64,000 nt of DNA from Legionella quinlivanii. GTDB lineage: Bacteria > Pseudomonadota > Gammaproteobacteria > Legionellales > Legionellaceae. Location: positions 2,307,501 through 2,371,500 of the forward strand of contig NZ_UGOX01000001.1 in NCBI RefSeq assembly GCF_900461555.1. The letters are read 5' to 3'. Under the pieces are notes generated by a model. It did no database searches. It had not been told where the DNA came from and saw nothing but the letters and a program-made list of their open reading frames with translations. The position numbers and the translations under genes are program-made. Position 1 is the first letter of the stretch, and every line of letters starts with the position of its first letter. This document shows, piece after piece, positions 1 to 9,284 of this stretch.

Positions 1-24
1 TTATATATAGGTTAATAGTGAGAA

Positions 25-1716
25 ATGCCAGCTAATTTATTAGAGCAATATTATAATAAAATCATTAATAATGAATTATCAGATACGGATCTTCTGAATG
101 CAAAAGGTCAACTCGAGCATCAGGAACATGAAGATCTGAAACGGTTTGAATTTGTTTTAAATGGGGTCATTGCCTATATTGATACGCATCCTGATGCAAT
201 CCCCTCTCTCTGCCCCGACCATCCAACGCATAGCGAATATAGAGAAATCCTAAAAAAAAAGATGATTGAGCAGCGTTCATTTTGCCTAGATGTATGTCAG
301 CGTTTTAATGATAAAATAGCGGCATTATTGTTTATTCTGGATAGCAATCCGTTTTACAAAACCCATCTTTATCAAACGAAAAAATTTGATACATCTCTGA
401 TGGAACTCCAGACCGTATTTCAAGGCCTGGTATTAAACAATATACAAGATTTAAATGTTGGGCAATTTGACTATTTTGTTATGGAAGGAATTTATGTATT
501 GACCCGGATGAGTAGAGATCTTGTGGGGTACGATGATACAATGTTCACAGGAATCCCCACGAGAGCCTTTCACTGGCAATCATACACCAGTTTTAAAATA
601 AACAGAGAGAGGAATGCCCCTTTAGATTACGAACTTGTAAAGAAAACACAAACCATATTATTCCAGCTTCGTGCGCTTATCCACGGCAAAAATTCAGCAT
701 TGCGTTTAGAAAGTACTGACAAGGGCAGGATAGATTTGAATCAGCGCCCGATGTTTTCAATGCGCACTGTTTTTTTTGGCAAGACTTCTCAAGGACCAGT
801 AGTTCAGGATCCGGTGGTCACTCATAGATCTCTCTTGTTCTCGGGCAGCACCTCATCTGGTGAACAATCAAATTCGGCTTTATTCCTTGCTAAATATTAC
901 CTGAGTTTGGGAAAAAAAGTGCTCACATTGAACGATGAATTTGACAGTGACATTCAATTTGAAGCCAGAAATAAATTTATCCAGTCTGGGGTTTATCTTG
1001 AGCACTTTCTCAATCTAAGTTTTCGTCAGGAATACACTGTTATGTCCCAGCTTAAATTAAATGAAGTAAGAGATAGAATTTATGAATATAAATATAAAGA
1101 CATTCATGGCAGTCATTCGCAAATTGAGTTCAGTAATTTTAATCTGCCATTACAATTTTATGAAAATATTTTAGAAAAGCTGCGACATGAGTTTTCTGTC
1201 GATGATTTAATCAGAATTAGAAGCACTATTGTTGAATTATCTTTATTAAAAGACCATGTGAGCGGTCATCTCGAATTAAGCAGAGAACAATACAATCAAA
1301 TTGCAGGAAACTATCCCTACTTCATTGCAAAAGAGATCTGCGAAATGATGGGGTTGAAAAAACTTAATTCTGATTTTAGTAGGTTTTATTTACAAGACCA
1401 GCCTTTGATTAAGGAAGAAATACTCGAGTGCCTAGTCCGGGGTTATCAATTTACTCACACGATGCCTTTGAACGAAAGATCAACATTTCGATATGAGCTG
1501 AGAGGAATGATAAAAGATGTTGAGGCGCTGCCAGTTACTAAAAAAGACCTTGAACGCTTTGTTAACCTCCAAACCACAAAAGAATTCCAATGGTTCAGAT
1601 GGGCTATTTATAATGGTGGCAAACCTGCCATTGCCCCCCCTACTTGCTCAAACTCTCTGCCGGAGTTGGATAGCGAACTCTCGGAATTTGTATTGCTTTC
1701 CACCTCTCCTCAATGA
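25..1716 (+). CDS. Unknown 563-aa protein, possible Dot/Icm effector
   Basis: I do not recognise this family. The protein is mostly helical and charged, with no signal peptide and no membrane segment, so it should be cytosolic or translocated. The C-terminus is acidic and serine-rich (ELDSELSEFVLLSTS), a composition often seen in Legionella type IV secretion substrates; this is only suggestive. The ATG follows a GTGAG-like ribosome site, and the gene starts too close to the window edge to judge its promoter. Its stop overlaps the first possible start of the next ORF, but the better start of that gene lies about 100 bases further on, so the two are probably not coupled. Confidence 0.6.
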   Translation: MPANLLEQYYNKIINNELSDTDLLNAKGQLEHQEHEDLKRFEFVLNGVIAYIDTHPDAIPSLCPDHPTHSEYREILKKKMIEQRSFCLDVCQRFNDKIAALLFILDSNPFYKTHLYQTKKFDTSLMELQTVFQGLVLNNIQDLNVGQFDYFVMEGIYVLTRMSRDLVGYDDTMFTGIPTRAFHWQSYTSFKINRERNAPLDYELVKKTQTILFQLRALIHGKNSALRLESTDKGRIDLNQRPMFSMRTVFFGKTSQGPVVQDPVVTHRSLLFSGSTSSGEQSNSALFLAKYYLSLGKKVLTLNDEFDSDIQFEARNKFIQSGVYLEHFLNLSFRQEYTVMSQLKLNEVRDRIYEYKYKDIHGSHSQIEFSNFNLPLQFYENILEKLRHEFSVDDLIRIRSTIVELSLLKDHVSGHLELSREQYNQIAGNYPYFIAKEICEMMGLKKLNSDFSRFYLQDQPLIKEEILECLVRGYQFTHTMPLNERSTFRYELRGMIKDVEALPVTKKDLERFVNLQTTKEFQWFRWAIYNGGKPAIAPPTCSNSLPELDSELSEFVLLSTSPQ

Positions 1717-1814
1717 CCAATCAAAAGTACTATAATTTAATCAATAAGGATAATTTGTTAACCACCATCATATCAGGAATTTGTCCTGCCATGAGGTCGT
1801 TACAGGAAGCTGAG

Positions 1815-2105
1815 ATGAAATACCGATTATGTTGTGCGATGGGTCTATTTCTCGGAATGGGAATAGCCAGCACTTCGCTTTGCTATAGCTATGGATATCA
1901 CCATCGCTACTGGGGAGGGCAAAAGGTTATCATTATCAATCCCAATAACCCGGGATACTACAACGGGTATTATAATGGGTATAATCCCTATTATGCTCCC
2001 AATCCTCAATATTATTACTACCCGCGCTATCGTTGTATTGTTGTTCCACGCTGCTATTCGTCTGGTTCCTGCAATTATCAGAATCAGGAATGTGGTTATT
2101 TCTAA
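1815..2105 (+). CDS. Small secreted Gly/Tyr/Asn-rich protein
   Basis: A 96-aa product with a clear signal peptide (MKYRLCC, a hydrophobic stretch, then ASTSLCYS), followed by a low-complexity region with repeated YYNGY and PQYYYYPRY blocks and several cysteines near the end. The ATG used here has AGGAAG at a good distance. An upstream in-frame start at 1713 would bury the signal peptide. The product is probably exported to the periplasm or surface. Tyr/Gly/Asn-rich short proteins of this kind are found in Legionella, but I know no function. Confidence 0.6.
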   Translation: MKYRLCCAMGLFLGMGIASTSLCYSYGYHHRYWGGQKVIIINPNNPGYYNGYYNGYNPYYAPNPQYYYYPRYRCIVVPRCYSSGSCNYQNQECGYF

Positions 2106-2149
2106 AAGCGTCTGGAACTTGATTCATATCGAGTGGTGTTAAAAAAATG

Positions 2150-4636
2150 TTACTTGTTTTTTCTGCTTATAGAAGATTCGTTGTCGCAGTCACTACTATT
2201 CTCAAGCTGCTTATAGTCACCTTTTGTATCATGCCTAAATAAAAGTTTGACTTTATCATATTTAGATAATTGTTGTTGTAGGGGTATTTCACTCTCTGCC
2301 GACCTGTTTCCTCGGCTAATGGTTGCAGGAATATCCTCAACTTTTGGCTTCCATTGCTCTTCACTCAAGTTCGTTCCTTCCGGTATGTCTTCATCAAATA
2401 CTACATCTGCTGGATTAAATTCCCCACCCACTGGCGCATCTTTATATTCAACAGAATTATATATAACTGATCCACGATCCGCTTCGCTATCCTCTGAATC
2501 AGGATTTTCAGGGAGGGGATTGTCAGGAGCTACCGGGGAATCTGTATGGACAACCGAATTATTAGCAGCATCACCCTCTTTAATATTAGATTGTTCAGAG
2601 AGCTGATTATCGAGATCCGGCTTTTGCTCTACCGGCGCATCTTTATAAATAACTGAACTGTAAATGACTGAGTCAAGTCCCTCTTCGTTGTCAGCATCAG
2701 CCACTGGATCAAGCTCAGCCTCCTGTTCTTGAGCATTATCGGGTAGCTCAACAGATTCCTGGGCTTTACCTTTCTCCAGAGTATCAGCGGTAACCAGCAT
2801 TTGGTTTAATAATAAACGCTGATGGTTATTAAGTTTGGAGTCTTGCTTTATACCTACGATCAAAGCTATCTGTAGATTGGATTTTGTCTCCTGATTCATT
2901 TCTGGCAATCTGTTCTGAAGCATCAAATCTTGAAAAGAACTGACTGCAGGTACTCTGATTAATCCTCCTGTTACTGTATGCAGCAATCGTCTAAAGAAGC
3001 CTGCCTTGTTTAAATCTTCTTTTAAAATCGCTTTTTCCACTTTGCTTAAATGCTGTTTGGCTGAGGCTATCTGTGTATCAAACCTGTCTGACTGTATTTT
3101 AGAGAGAGAAGGAACTCTTGGATCGTTAATCTGTTTCAATGCCTGCACAAAAATTGTATCCATTTCGGGGGTAATTTCTTCCCCATTTAAGACCTTGCTT
3201 AACAACTCAATTTCTTTACCAGTACTTAATGCTGACTGGGGTACTAACTCTTCAAGCTTGACAAGGAAATCTTCTGGAGGCAGATTAATAAAATTCAAAA
3301 GCGACTGTAAATGCTTAATGGGTAAGCGATCGGAAGGTTCTGAGCGAGTTAACTCCTGAATGAGTACCGATAAGTTCTGTATTTCATGGACTGAGTTGCT
3401 TGCCCCTGCATTAAGGGGTTTCCAGTTCTCATACTCTTCTTCATCCTGCTGGGACTGGGTTTTACCCAAGCCGTAAAACATAAATTCTTTTAAGGCCTTC
3501 CCTAATTGAAACGACATGTAGGCCGGCATATCTACTTTAGTCTTTCTTGCCAGAATTGGGGCAAGATCGTCGCCTGCTTCGTTTAAACAGGCTTTATATT
3601 CCGGAGGGGCATAATTGGGTGAGCTTAGAATATCCATAACTGAAGGATTTTTTTTATCAGTTAATGTTTTTCTATCGCTAACAATAATCTGCTCCCCGTC
3701 GGTTAAAAAATTGGATAGTTTTATATCAGGATGATAATGCCCTGCCGCTTCCAGTTTCAGGCAAAAGTCAGTTAATTGAATAAAAAAACGCTGGGCATCT
3801 GCTGCTATGGCTTTGGGCTGTTCACCTTTAAGCGCTTGGGCGTAATTTAACAGAGATCCTTCCTTAGCAAAATTACTGATAACGACGGGTTTATACTCAG
3901 TTTCCTCATCTTCATTTTCAAATGGCACCATCAAGGTAACATAATCTTCCGAAAAATATTCACTGACTTCATTGAGTTGAAGAATAGGTTCTTTTCCCAA
4001 AGAGTCTCTATCTTCAACACGAATGACCACTTGTTCTTTGATGCCGTCAATATTAAATGTAAAGTTCTTATTGTTTCCTTCAGGATTGCCCAAAACTTTA
4101 GTCGAATATTCGGGAAAAACCTGTTCAACGAATCCCTGAATAGATTCTGCTTTAGCGTAGCTTAAGGCTAAAAAATGTCTATGCCTTGCAATTTTTTCCT
4201 GTAATTTGGGGTTTGTGTCATAGTTTTTCACTATCGCCAGATTGGCATTTAGATAATCGTTTAATGCAGCCTGAGAATAATCTTGTCTTAAGACAGCATT
4301 CGCTTGAGTCATCGCTTCATATAAAGACAAGTTTGTCTCAAATACATCAGCACTTGCATAGCGACTCACTGCTGTGGCAAATTCAATATTTTGCAATAAT
4401 ACTGAGGCATCGCGATGTATACCATATTGTTGTAAATGGGCTTCAAGTCCATCTTGAGATGGTGAGTTTCGCCAGCTGGTGAGTTGAGGAGAAAGAAATT
4501 GCTTGTTTCTAAGATAAGTGGTTATTTGTTGCAAGTAATATAACTTTTCCAGGGAATTCTCATTTGCCTCGTTATAACTTGTAACAAATAGCTTGAGTTG
4601 GGTATCGGTAGCAGGTAAAGCTAAGGGCTGAATCAT
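2150..4636 (-). CDS. Protein kinase-like probable effector with repeated tyrosine motifs
   Basis: The 828-aa protein has a eukaryotic-type kinase fold in its middle. HPDIKLSNF at about 302-310 matches the HRDxKxxN catalytic loop (catalytic Asp304, Asn309). VSDRKT follows where DFG is expected, so the metal-binding Asp is kept but the Phe-Gly is not. SPNYAPPEY matches the activation-segment APE. No canonical glycine loop or VAIK is obvious, so activity is uncertain. About 300 N-terminal residues precede the fold, and the C-terminal 200 residues are acidic and disordered with repeated SVIY motifs. No signal peptide is seen. Secretion by Dot/Icm is inferred from context. It stands alone and is transcribed away from the unknown relic upstream. 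Confidence 0.65.
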   Translation of the reverse strand: MIQPLALPATDTQLKLFVTSYNEANENSLEKLYYLQQITTYLRNKQFLSPQLTSWRNSPSQDGLEAHLQQYGIHRDASVLLQNIEFATAVSRYASADVFETNLSLYEAMTQANAVLRQDYSQAALNDYLNANLAIVKNYDTNPKLQEKIARHRHFLALSYAKAESIQGFVEQVFPEYSTKVLGNPEGNNKNFTFNIDGIKEQVVIRVEDRDSLGKEPILQLNEVSEYFSEDYVTLMVPFENEDEETEYKPVVISNFAKEGSLLNYAQALKGEQPKAIAADAQRFFIQLTDFCLKLEAAGHYHPDIKLSNFLTDGEQIIVSDRKTLTDKKNPSVMDILSSPNYAPPEYKACLNEAGDDLAPILARKTKVDMPAYMSFQLGKALKEFMFYGLGKTQSQQDEEEYENWKPLNAGASNSVHEIQNLSVLIQELTRSEPSDRLPIKHLQSLLNFINLPPEDFLVKLEELVPQSALSTGKEIELLSKVLNGEEITPEMDTIFVQALKQINDPRVPSLSKIQSDRFDTQIASAKQHLSKVEKAILKEDLNKAGFFRRLLHTVTGGLIRVPAVSSFQDLMLQNRLPEMNQETKSNLQIALIVGIKQDSKLNNHQRLLLNQMLVTADTLEKGKAQESVELPDNAQEQEAELDPVADADNEEGLDSVIYSSVIYKDAPVEQKPDLDNQLSEQSNIKEGDAANNSVVHTDSPVAPDNPLPENPDSEDSEADRGSVIYNSVEYKDAPVGGEFNPADVVFDEDIPEGTNLSEEQWKPKVEDIPATISRGNRSAESEIPLQQQLSKYDKVKLLFRHDTKGDYKQLENSSDCDNESSISRKNK
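2430..2685 (-). repeat. Imperfect tyrosine-motif repeats in the kinase-like protein tail
   Basis: Three related blocks lie in the acidic tail at about residues 652-667, 692-700 and 722-735. The first reads SVIYSSVIYKDAPV, the last SVIYNSVEYKDAPV, and the middle one is the degenerate SVVHTDSPV, where His replaces Tyr. VIYSSV and VIYNSV each fit the ITIM consensus (V/I/L/S)xYxx(V/I/L). Confidence 0.6.
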
Positions 4637-4757
4637 GGCCAGAACCTCTAAACTAAGAACATAGATAGGTGCCAGGTATCTAATAGTGTGTATAATTATA
4701 GACCACGTTTTAATGTAGTTTTCTTAAGATTACAAAGAAAAAGAGATTATACATTAG

Positions 4758-4964
4758 GCAGCTAAACACGGGCATCGTTTTTATATTCATCATCTGCTTG
4801 GCAATATGTATGAAAGAGGCTTCAGCTTTAATAAAACAGAAGAAGCTTTAAAAGCTGCAAAAGAATCAGTTCATCCCCTCTTATGGGACGATGTGTCAAT
4901 CTTCTTCGAAGCGGAAAAGGCAGACACCGAAACTGAGTGCCAGTTTGCAACCTCTCCAAGCTAG
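4758..4964 (+). pseudogene. Relic of an unrecognised coding sequence
   Basis: An open frame follows a stop and encodes AAKHGHRFYIHHLLGNMYER..., with normal codon use for the region. The only ATG in frame (4806) would give 52 aa. It looks like the 3' end of a longer lost gene. No family is recognised. The rest of the gap between 4637 and 5246 holds only the terminator and a second short relic described separately. Confidence 0.3.
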
Positions 4965-5010
4965 TAGTTCACAATTGAATTGTATCCAGAGGCATCAATG
5001 CCTGTGACAG

Positions 5011-5038
5011 AAAAACAAAAACCACCCTAAGGTGGTTT
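5011..5038 (-). terminator. Rho-independent terminator of the FAD-binding protein gene
   Basis: Read on the minus strand, an 8-bp stem AAACCACC/GGTGGTTT with a TTAG loop is followed directly by a T-rich run. It lies about 210 bases past the stop of the minus-strand gene ending at 5247. Confidence 0.7.
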
Positions 5039-5133
5039 CTGATGCAGGCTTAAAAATCGCTTTCGCGTTTCTTCTGCCTACACTTTAAGTATAGTCTGCT
5101 CATACAGCCTGTCAAATCTGACCCATGCTTTCG

Positions 5134-5184
5134 GTAAACCACTATTTTTTCCTTCTGGAAGAAAAGCGCTCAACTAGCAATAAT
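5134..5184 (+). pseudogene. Decayed copy of the 3' end of the YopJ-like gene
   Basis: This stretch aligns with about 9125-9180, the end of the downstream YopJ-like gene. Both share TTTCCTTCTGGAAGAAA followed by GCGNTCAACTAG. The surrounding bases have diverged, so only a remnant is left. It implies a past duplication or a lost paralogue. Confidence 0.5.
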
Positions 5185-5246
5185 GTGCATATTGATATAC
5201 CAGGAAACCATTGCCGAACACCCATAAAATTCGCGAAATTCACAGT

Positions 5247-7094
5247 CTAGTTCAAGGATAAACTTGATGAGATTTCCTCATCTTCACCCAAACCAGACAA
5301 TATGCTACCTAAAAGCAGTAATTGAATTAAAGAGCGAGCGCCGGCAGAACTAGTTGATGGCCTGAGCTGAAAAAATGATGGTGCAGAAGGAACCGGAGAA
5401 GAGGCCAGTGATAACGCAGAGATTAGAAAGGGAAGAGAAGAGCCAAGCAGTGGATTTTCTGGAGTCATCATTAAGGGGCTGGCACCCGAAGAATTTTGAC
5501 TGATTCGCTCTAATATTTCTGTCATTTTCTTTTGGACTGTATTATGAGCGAAATTTCCATCCAATTGAGTAAAGTTATCTTGAATACTTTTGCAAAGTTT
5601 ATCCAAGCGCTGCCTTTTTTCGAGAGATTGAATGGGCGCAACATCCAGTGCAGCGATTTCAAGACGCAAATATTGAATTACCTTTTGTAATTTTATGTTA
5701 ATATCGTGATGCTCTTGAGTAGCACTTGCAGGTAAAAGAGTCTTGGCTCTAATCATCATTCTCAAACATTTATTTAGTGCTTCGAGACTTTTTAATTCGT
5801 CTTTATCTCTTGATTCTAATGATGAAAACAGCGTCATCGCGCTTTGATTAGCTAATTGAGCAGCGGTATCCCTATATTTCTTCTTGGCACTGTCTGATTC
5901 AGGCAATGCTGCAGCAGCCTTTTCGTATATGTCACTAAAATACTCATAACCGTTGTTGATTGATTCCTGCCGATCTGCCAGTCTGGAAATCAGATCTTTT
6001 TTATACTTTCCATGAATATAATTTAACACGTTTTGATCAATTGCCTGTAAATCAATATTTTTGATATTACCGTTCTGTATTTCAATGTGCTTTAGCATGA
6101 GTTCAAAACAATCTATTCCAGAATCAACTCCTGATGCTTCACGATAATCAAATCCTTTTAATGCATCAAAACCTACGATTACAGTAGGTAAATCGGATGA
6201 TTTAAAACTAGCTCTGTTCAATACATGCGGTTCACTTTTGAATTGCATGATTCTCGGTTTATATGCGTATGTGTTTGATGGTTTTAATTCCATATAACTA
6301 TTTACACGCCCTTGGCTGTTAATACTTAACACAAGATTTATCCACTCTTTTTGCTTCTGCTCTGGCATATTCAGCGGTGACTCCATGTAAAGGCAGATTT
6401 TATCTGAGCCACTTTGAGAATAAGTGTAAAATCCGGGGAAGGTCTCAAAATTCCAGCCCATTTTTCGCAGCTCTTCTTTTGTAGATACATTTTTTTCAGG
6501 AGAAGCTCGCTTATAATGCATTGGAACGGGATCTGTATTTCCTTTAAACGAGAAGTCATCTATTGATATGTGATTGGAAACCCTTACATGAGCTACCAAA
6601 TGATCAGTTATCGGATTTACATCGGCTAATTGAGTTGATTTAAATACGACATCCTGATTCGATTTTTCTTGATGACGATTAACGGCCTGCGCAACTACTG
6701 CATCTTTTCCTGAGCAATCAAATACATATGCTGCAGGGTAGACATGCTGTTTACCCTTTTTATCTTTAGTGATTACTCCGGACTCCTGAGTATTAGTATG
6801 GGGTTGTAAATCAATAAAAGATTCTTCCCTAAAGGAAACGCCCGATAAACTCAACCTTTCATACATACGACGCTCCAGCTCTTTAATATGATGAGCTGAG
6901 GAATGGTGGGTACTAATATGCGTGTATCTTTCAACTTTAGCAAAAGTCGAGTGATTTATGTGCCCAGGTCTTGTATAACGACCAGCACGAGGATCGATTA
7001 TGATAATATTTTCAGGTTTAACCCCTTCATTTATTAGACGGTTTGCAGTATACAAACCGCCCAGGCCCGCTCCAGAAATTACTATTTTGGTCAT
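5247..7094 (-). CDS. FAD/NAD(P)-binding protein with long C-terminal extension, possible effector
   Basis: The 615-aa protein opens with a Rossmann dinucleotide motif, VISGAGLGGLYTANRL (GxGxxG), and an acidic residue ends the second strand (IIIIDPRAG), as in flavoprotein monooxygenases and lycopene-cyclase-like enzymes. FDCSGKDAVV and VIVGFDALKGFDYREASG resemble the second and third FAD-contact regions of that fold. About 250 residues after the fold are helical and charged, unlike ordinary monooxygenases, and the tail is serine- and proline-rich (SLASSPVPSAPSF). The gene is monocistronic and followed by a terminator. The substrate is unknown. Secretion is inferred only from the tail and the neighbourhood. 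Confidence 0.6.
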   Translation of the reverse strand: MTKIVISGAGLGGLYTANRLINEGVKPENIIIIDPRAGRYTRPGHINHSTFAKVERYTHISTHHSSAHHIKELERRMYERLSLSGVSFREESFIDLQPHTNTQESGVITKDKKGKQHVYPAAYVFDCSGKDAVVAQAVNRHQEKSNQDVVFKSTQLADVNPITDHLVAHVRVSNHISIDDFSFKGNTDPVPMHYKRASPEKNVSTKEELRKMGWNFETFPGFYTYSQSGSDKICLYMESPLNMPEQKQKEWINLVLSINSQGRVNSYMELKPSNTYAYKPRIMQFKSEPHVLNRASFKSSDLPTVIVGFDALKGFDYREASGVDSGIDCFELMLKHIEIQNGNIKNIDLQAIDQNVLNYIHGKYKKDLISRLADRQESINNGYEYFSDIYEKAAAALPESDSAKKKYRDTAAQLANQSAMTLFSSLESRDKDELKSLEALNKCLRMMIRAKTLLPASATQEHHDINIKLQKVIQYLRLEIAALDVAPIQSLEKRQRLDKLCKSIQDNFTQLDGNFAHNTVQKKMTEILERISQNSSGASPLMMTPENPLLGSSLPFLISALSLASSPVPSAPSFFQLRPSTSSAGARSLIQLLLLGSILSGLGEDEEISSSLSLN

Positions 7095-7229
7095 ACTAAA
7101 TCCACATTAATCGAAAATCCTTATATTATAAAAAAAAGCTTAAGTGTACATTAAGCAATCGAATATGCTAAATAGTCTTAAATTAAATTGATTTATAATG
7201 CCGAAAACCAGCAATAAATGAGAATATAA

Positions 7230-7385
7230 ATGATGGAAGATTATGATGATAATGATTATGGCTATACCCCTTTTTTCACAAAAGAAACTCGAGATGTTGC
7301 CATCCTCACCAAAATGGGAAGTGTATACACCACCATAGTTCCTGATGTTAAAGATGAAAGTGTAAATATCTTGGAATTGAAATGA
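7230..7385 (+). CDS. Short ORF, possibly a gene remnant
   Basis: This 51-aa ORF begins MMEDYDDNDYGYTPFF and ends SVNILELK. Its composition is coding-like (acidic start, then a beta-strand-like hydrophobic pattern), but there is no good ribosome site and an in-frame stop lies just upstream. The opposite strand gives a longer ORF with a run of isoleucines, which looks like an artefact. It may be a small gene or the surviving end of a lost one. Confidence 0.25.
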   Translation: MMEDYDDNDYGYTPFFTKETRDVAILTKMGSVYTTIVPDVKDESVNILELK

Positions 7386-7415
7386 TGTTTTTGTAAAAAT
7401 TCCGCATAACACCAG

Positions 7416-7436
7416 TCCCGCAAGCTCCTTGCGGGA
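7416..7436. other. Stem-loop with 9-bp perfect stem
   Basis: TCCCGCAAG and CTTGCGGGA pair around a CTC loop. Neither strand has a T-run directly after the stem, so it is a poor classic terminator. It lies 30 bases past the small ORF. Confidence 0.4.
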
Positions 7437-7506
7437 GATCCATATATATAGATATCAAAATCAGACTATTAGTTATTTAGACTGATTCATAAAGTTATCT
7501 GCACTT

Positions 7507-7674
7507 AGGTCTGACTGTGAGTGAAATTTCAGCTCCCAATCTTTCCATCGGGTAGAATCGCATTACAAAAAGGGGCTCGGTGACTTAAACTGCTACTGCG
7601 TGATCTTCGCATTGTATAAATTAGATCCAGCCAAACTGGCACCTGATAAATTAGCACCAGAAAAATCTGATGAT
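7507..7674 (-). pseudogene. Decayed copy of the 3' end of the pentapeptide-repeat gene
   Basis: This 168-base segment matches 13133-13299, the C-terminal coding end of the pentapeptide-repeat gene, with scattered substitutions and indels. The match is sharp on the right, ending at the shared GAAAAATCTGATGAT, after which the two loci are unrelated. It has no start and is broken by frameshifts. It is a fragment of a duplicated gene. Confidence 0.75.
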
Positions 7675-7681
7675 CTTCTTG

Positions 7682-7774
7682 ATACCCACAGATGGTGTGT
7701 TGATGGACATAGATAACCCTTCAATTGAGGCTTCAATTGGCTTTAGTGCCGGCCTGCAACCTCCTTGCTGTTGA
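7682..7774 (+). pseudogene. Relic of a coding sequence ending in Cys-Cys
   Basis: An open frame encoding IPTDGVLMDIDNP and ending GLQPPCC starts at the edge of the pentapeptide fragment. It may be the last residues of a lost gene or a 23-aa ORF from the internal ATG at 7703. The terminal Cys-Cys resembles a geranylgeranylation motif, but with so little left this is speculative. From 7775 to 8054 I see only AT-rich sequence that presumably carries the next gene's promoter. Confidence 0.25.
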
Positions 7775-8054
7775 AAACCAGTCGATGTCATATCTATAGT
7801 TCATCTATTTTAGGATAGATAACTACATAACCTAGAAGTTGTTATTCTTACAACCCTAGAGCAAGCTCTTAAAACTGGAGACTTTAAGATCTCCTGGAAT
7901 CTGACATATCCTTTCAGTAATTACTATATTTGATTTAAAAACTGACATTGATTTCACTCAATATATTTTTTAGACAGAAATATTGTGTCACATATTGACT
8001 ATTTAGGTCGCTTTGTGTACAATTGGGTCTTTTAATGCCAAACATGGTGAGTAT

Positions 8055-9215
8055 ATGATTCAGTTTAACCCTCGTACCTATTTCTCAATTTCTCCTGACA
8101 AAACAGTAAGATGGACAAATAATGCTCTTTGCCATCCCTCTGGCCAAGGATTGCAATTAGCCATTGATTATTACGCGAATAAATATCAGTGCAATATTGA
8201 AATACCCACTATTAAGCATAATGATTATTTGGAACGCCTTGACGAAGATACTTTTTTTCAGCATTTGAACAGCTGTATAAAAAGCATGAGAAAAGAATCA
8301 GAGGATATGACTTCTTTTAGAAAGGCATTTATTTTAAATGCAGACAATACACACGCTGTACCTTTTCTGTATATAAAGGAACAGGGGGAGGAAGGTTTAT
8401 TATATGCAAATTCCAAAGGCGTTGTGAGAGCTGGCTGGCAAATAGATGCTATAAATGAAAATCTGGATGAGGAAAACCGTATTCCAGTCTATGGTGTTTA
8501 TGAAACCCGCCAGGCAGATAATCATTCATGCTTCATGGATGCTTTGATTTTTTGTAAAGATGCTACCTCTAAAAATAATCAAGGCCAGTATCAACTGCCT
8601 CATTTATTAAGCGAGCTTAAACGGCGAGCAACTACTCAATCAGATTATGTTGCGGTAAGACTACCTGATGAGCTATTAAAAACGGCGCAAATATCTTCTT
8701 TTGTGAGGAGACACAAAGAAAATAATCCGAGCAAGATAATCCATCAACATGGTAATAAACCAGAAAATCTGACGGAATTTAGAAATAGGTACTCCGACAG
8801 GCTTGCCAAAATTAACGGAAAAATAAAGTTTAATTCAGCTAATTATTTACGCAAAAAAGGCCTGAGTATTGCTGAAAAAATCGAAATTCAATTTTACATC
8901 AATCAACTTCAAGTTAAGTATAAAGAATCGTTTACTTCAAATGACAGAAATAACTTAATTCAGTGTTGTAAGGCAGAGTTTATACGTCAAGCGAGATCTA
9001 AAAATAAAGACATTTATAATACGGTTATTTTATTTCAACGAAATTTTGAAAGTAGTTTAAATCGTGATGGTCTGGAAATGAGGGTTGATCAAACACATGC
9101 CGATTCAGTACCCAATAAATTATCCAGTAAATCACACTATTTTTCCTTCTGGAAGAAAGAGCGATCAACTAGAAACAATGAACAGATTCATAAATCAGCC
9201 TCTAATAGCCTTTGA
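8055..9215 (+). CDS. YopJ-like acetyltransferase/cysteine protease candidate
   Basis: The 386-aa protein has spaced residues resembling the YopJ (C55, clan CE) catalytic set. His100 sits in NTHAVPFLYIK. LLYANS lies 17-20 residues later, where YopJ has its Glu. Gln153 and Cys159 sit in TRQADNHSCFMDALIF, followed by a Lys-containing helix. The His-to-Cys distance is 59, against 63 in YopJ. The acidic position appears to be Asn or Ala, so activity may be altered. The second half is basic and helical, without a recognised domain. The ATG at 8055 is preceded by GGTGAG. A TTG start 42 bases upstream is less likely. Translocation into host cells is inferred. Confidence 0.5.
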   Translation: MIQFNPRTYFSISPDKTVRWTNNALCHPSGQGLQLAIDYYANKYQCNIEIPTIKHNDYLERLDEDTFFQHLNSCIKSMRKESEDMTSFRKAFILNADNTHAVPFLYIKEQGEEGLLYANSKGVVRAGWQIDAINENLDEENRIPVYGVYETRQADNHSCFMDALIFCKDATSKNNQGQYQLPHLLSELKRRATTQSDYVAVRLPDELLKTAQISSFVRRHKENNPSKIIHQHGNKPENLTEFRNRYSDRLAKINGKIKFNSANYLRKKGLSIAEKIEIQFYINQLQVKYKESFTSNDRNNLIQCCKAEFIRQARSKNKDIYNTVILFQRNFESSLNRDGLEMRVDQTHADSVPNKLSSKSHYFSFWKKERSTRNNEQIHKSASNSL

Positions 9216-9284
9216 AATTTTAAATGCTCTCCTGGTTTGTAATACCAGGAGAGCATCCGCGCACCCTTAAAACTCAGATCATGG

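Noticed and set aside
2247-2606. 119-aa plus-strand ORF
   Set aside because: Antisense to the tail of the kinase-like gene. The plus frame is a serine-rich shadow of the acidic repeats.
7140-7412. 90-aa minus-strand ORF with a run of seven isoleucines
   Set aside because: It is the complement of a GAT-repeat-like acidic segment in a short plus-strand ORF, has no ribosome site and no protein-like pattern.
7703-7774. Prenylated 23-aa peptide ending in Cys-Cys
   Set aside because: The open frame continues upstream without a start and abuts a decayed gene, so a relic is the simpler reading.
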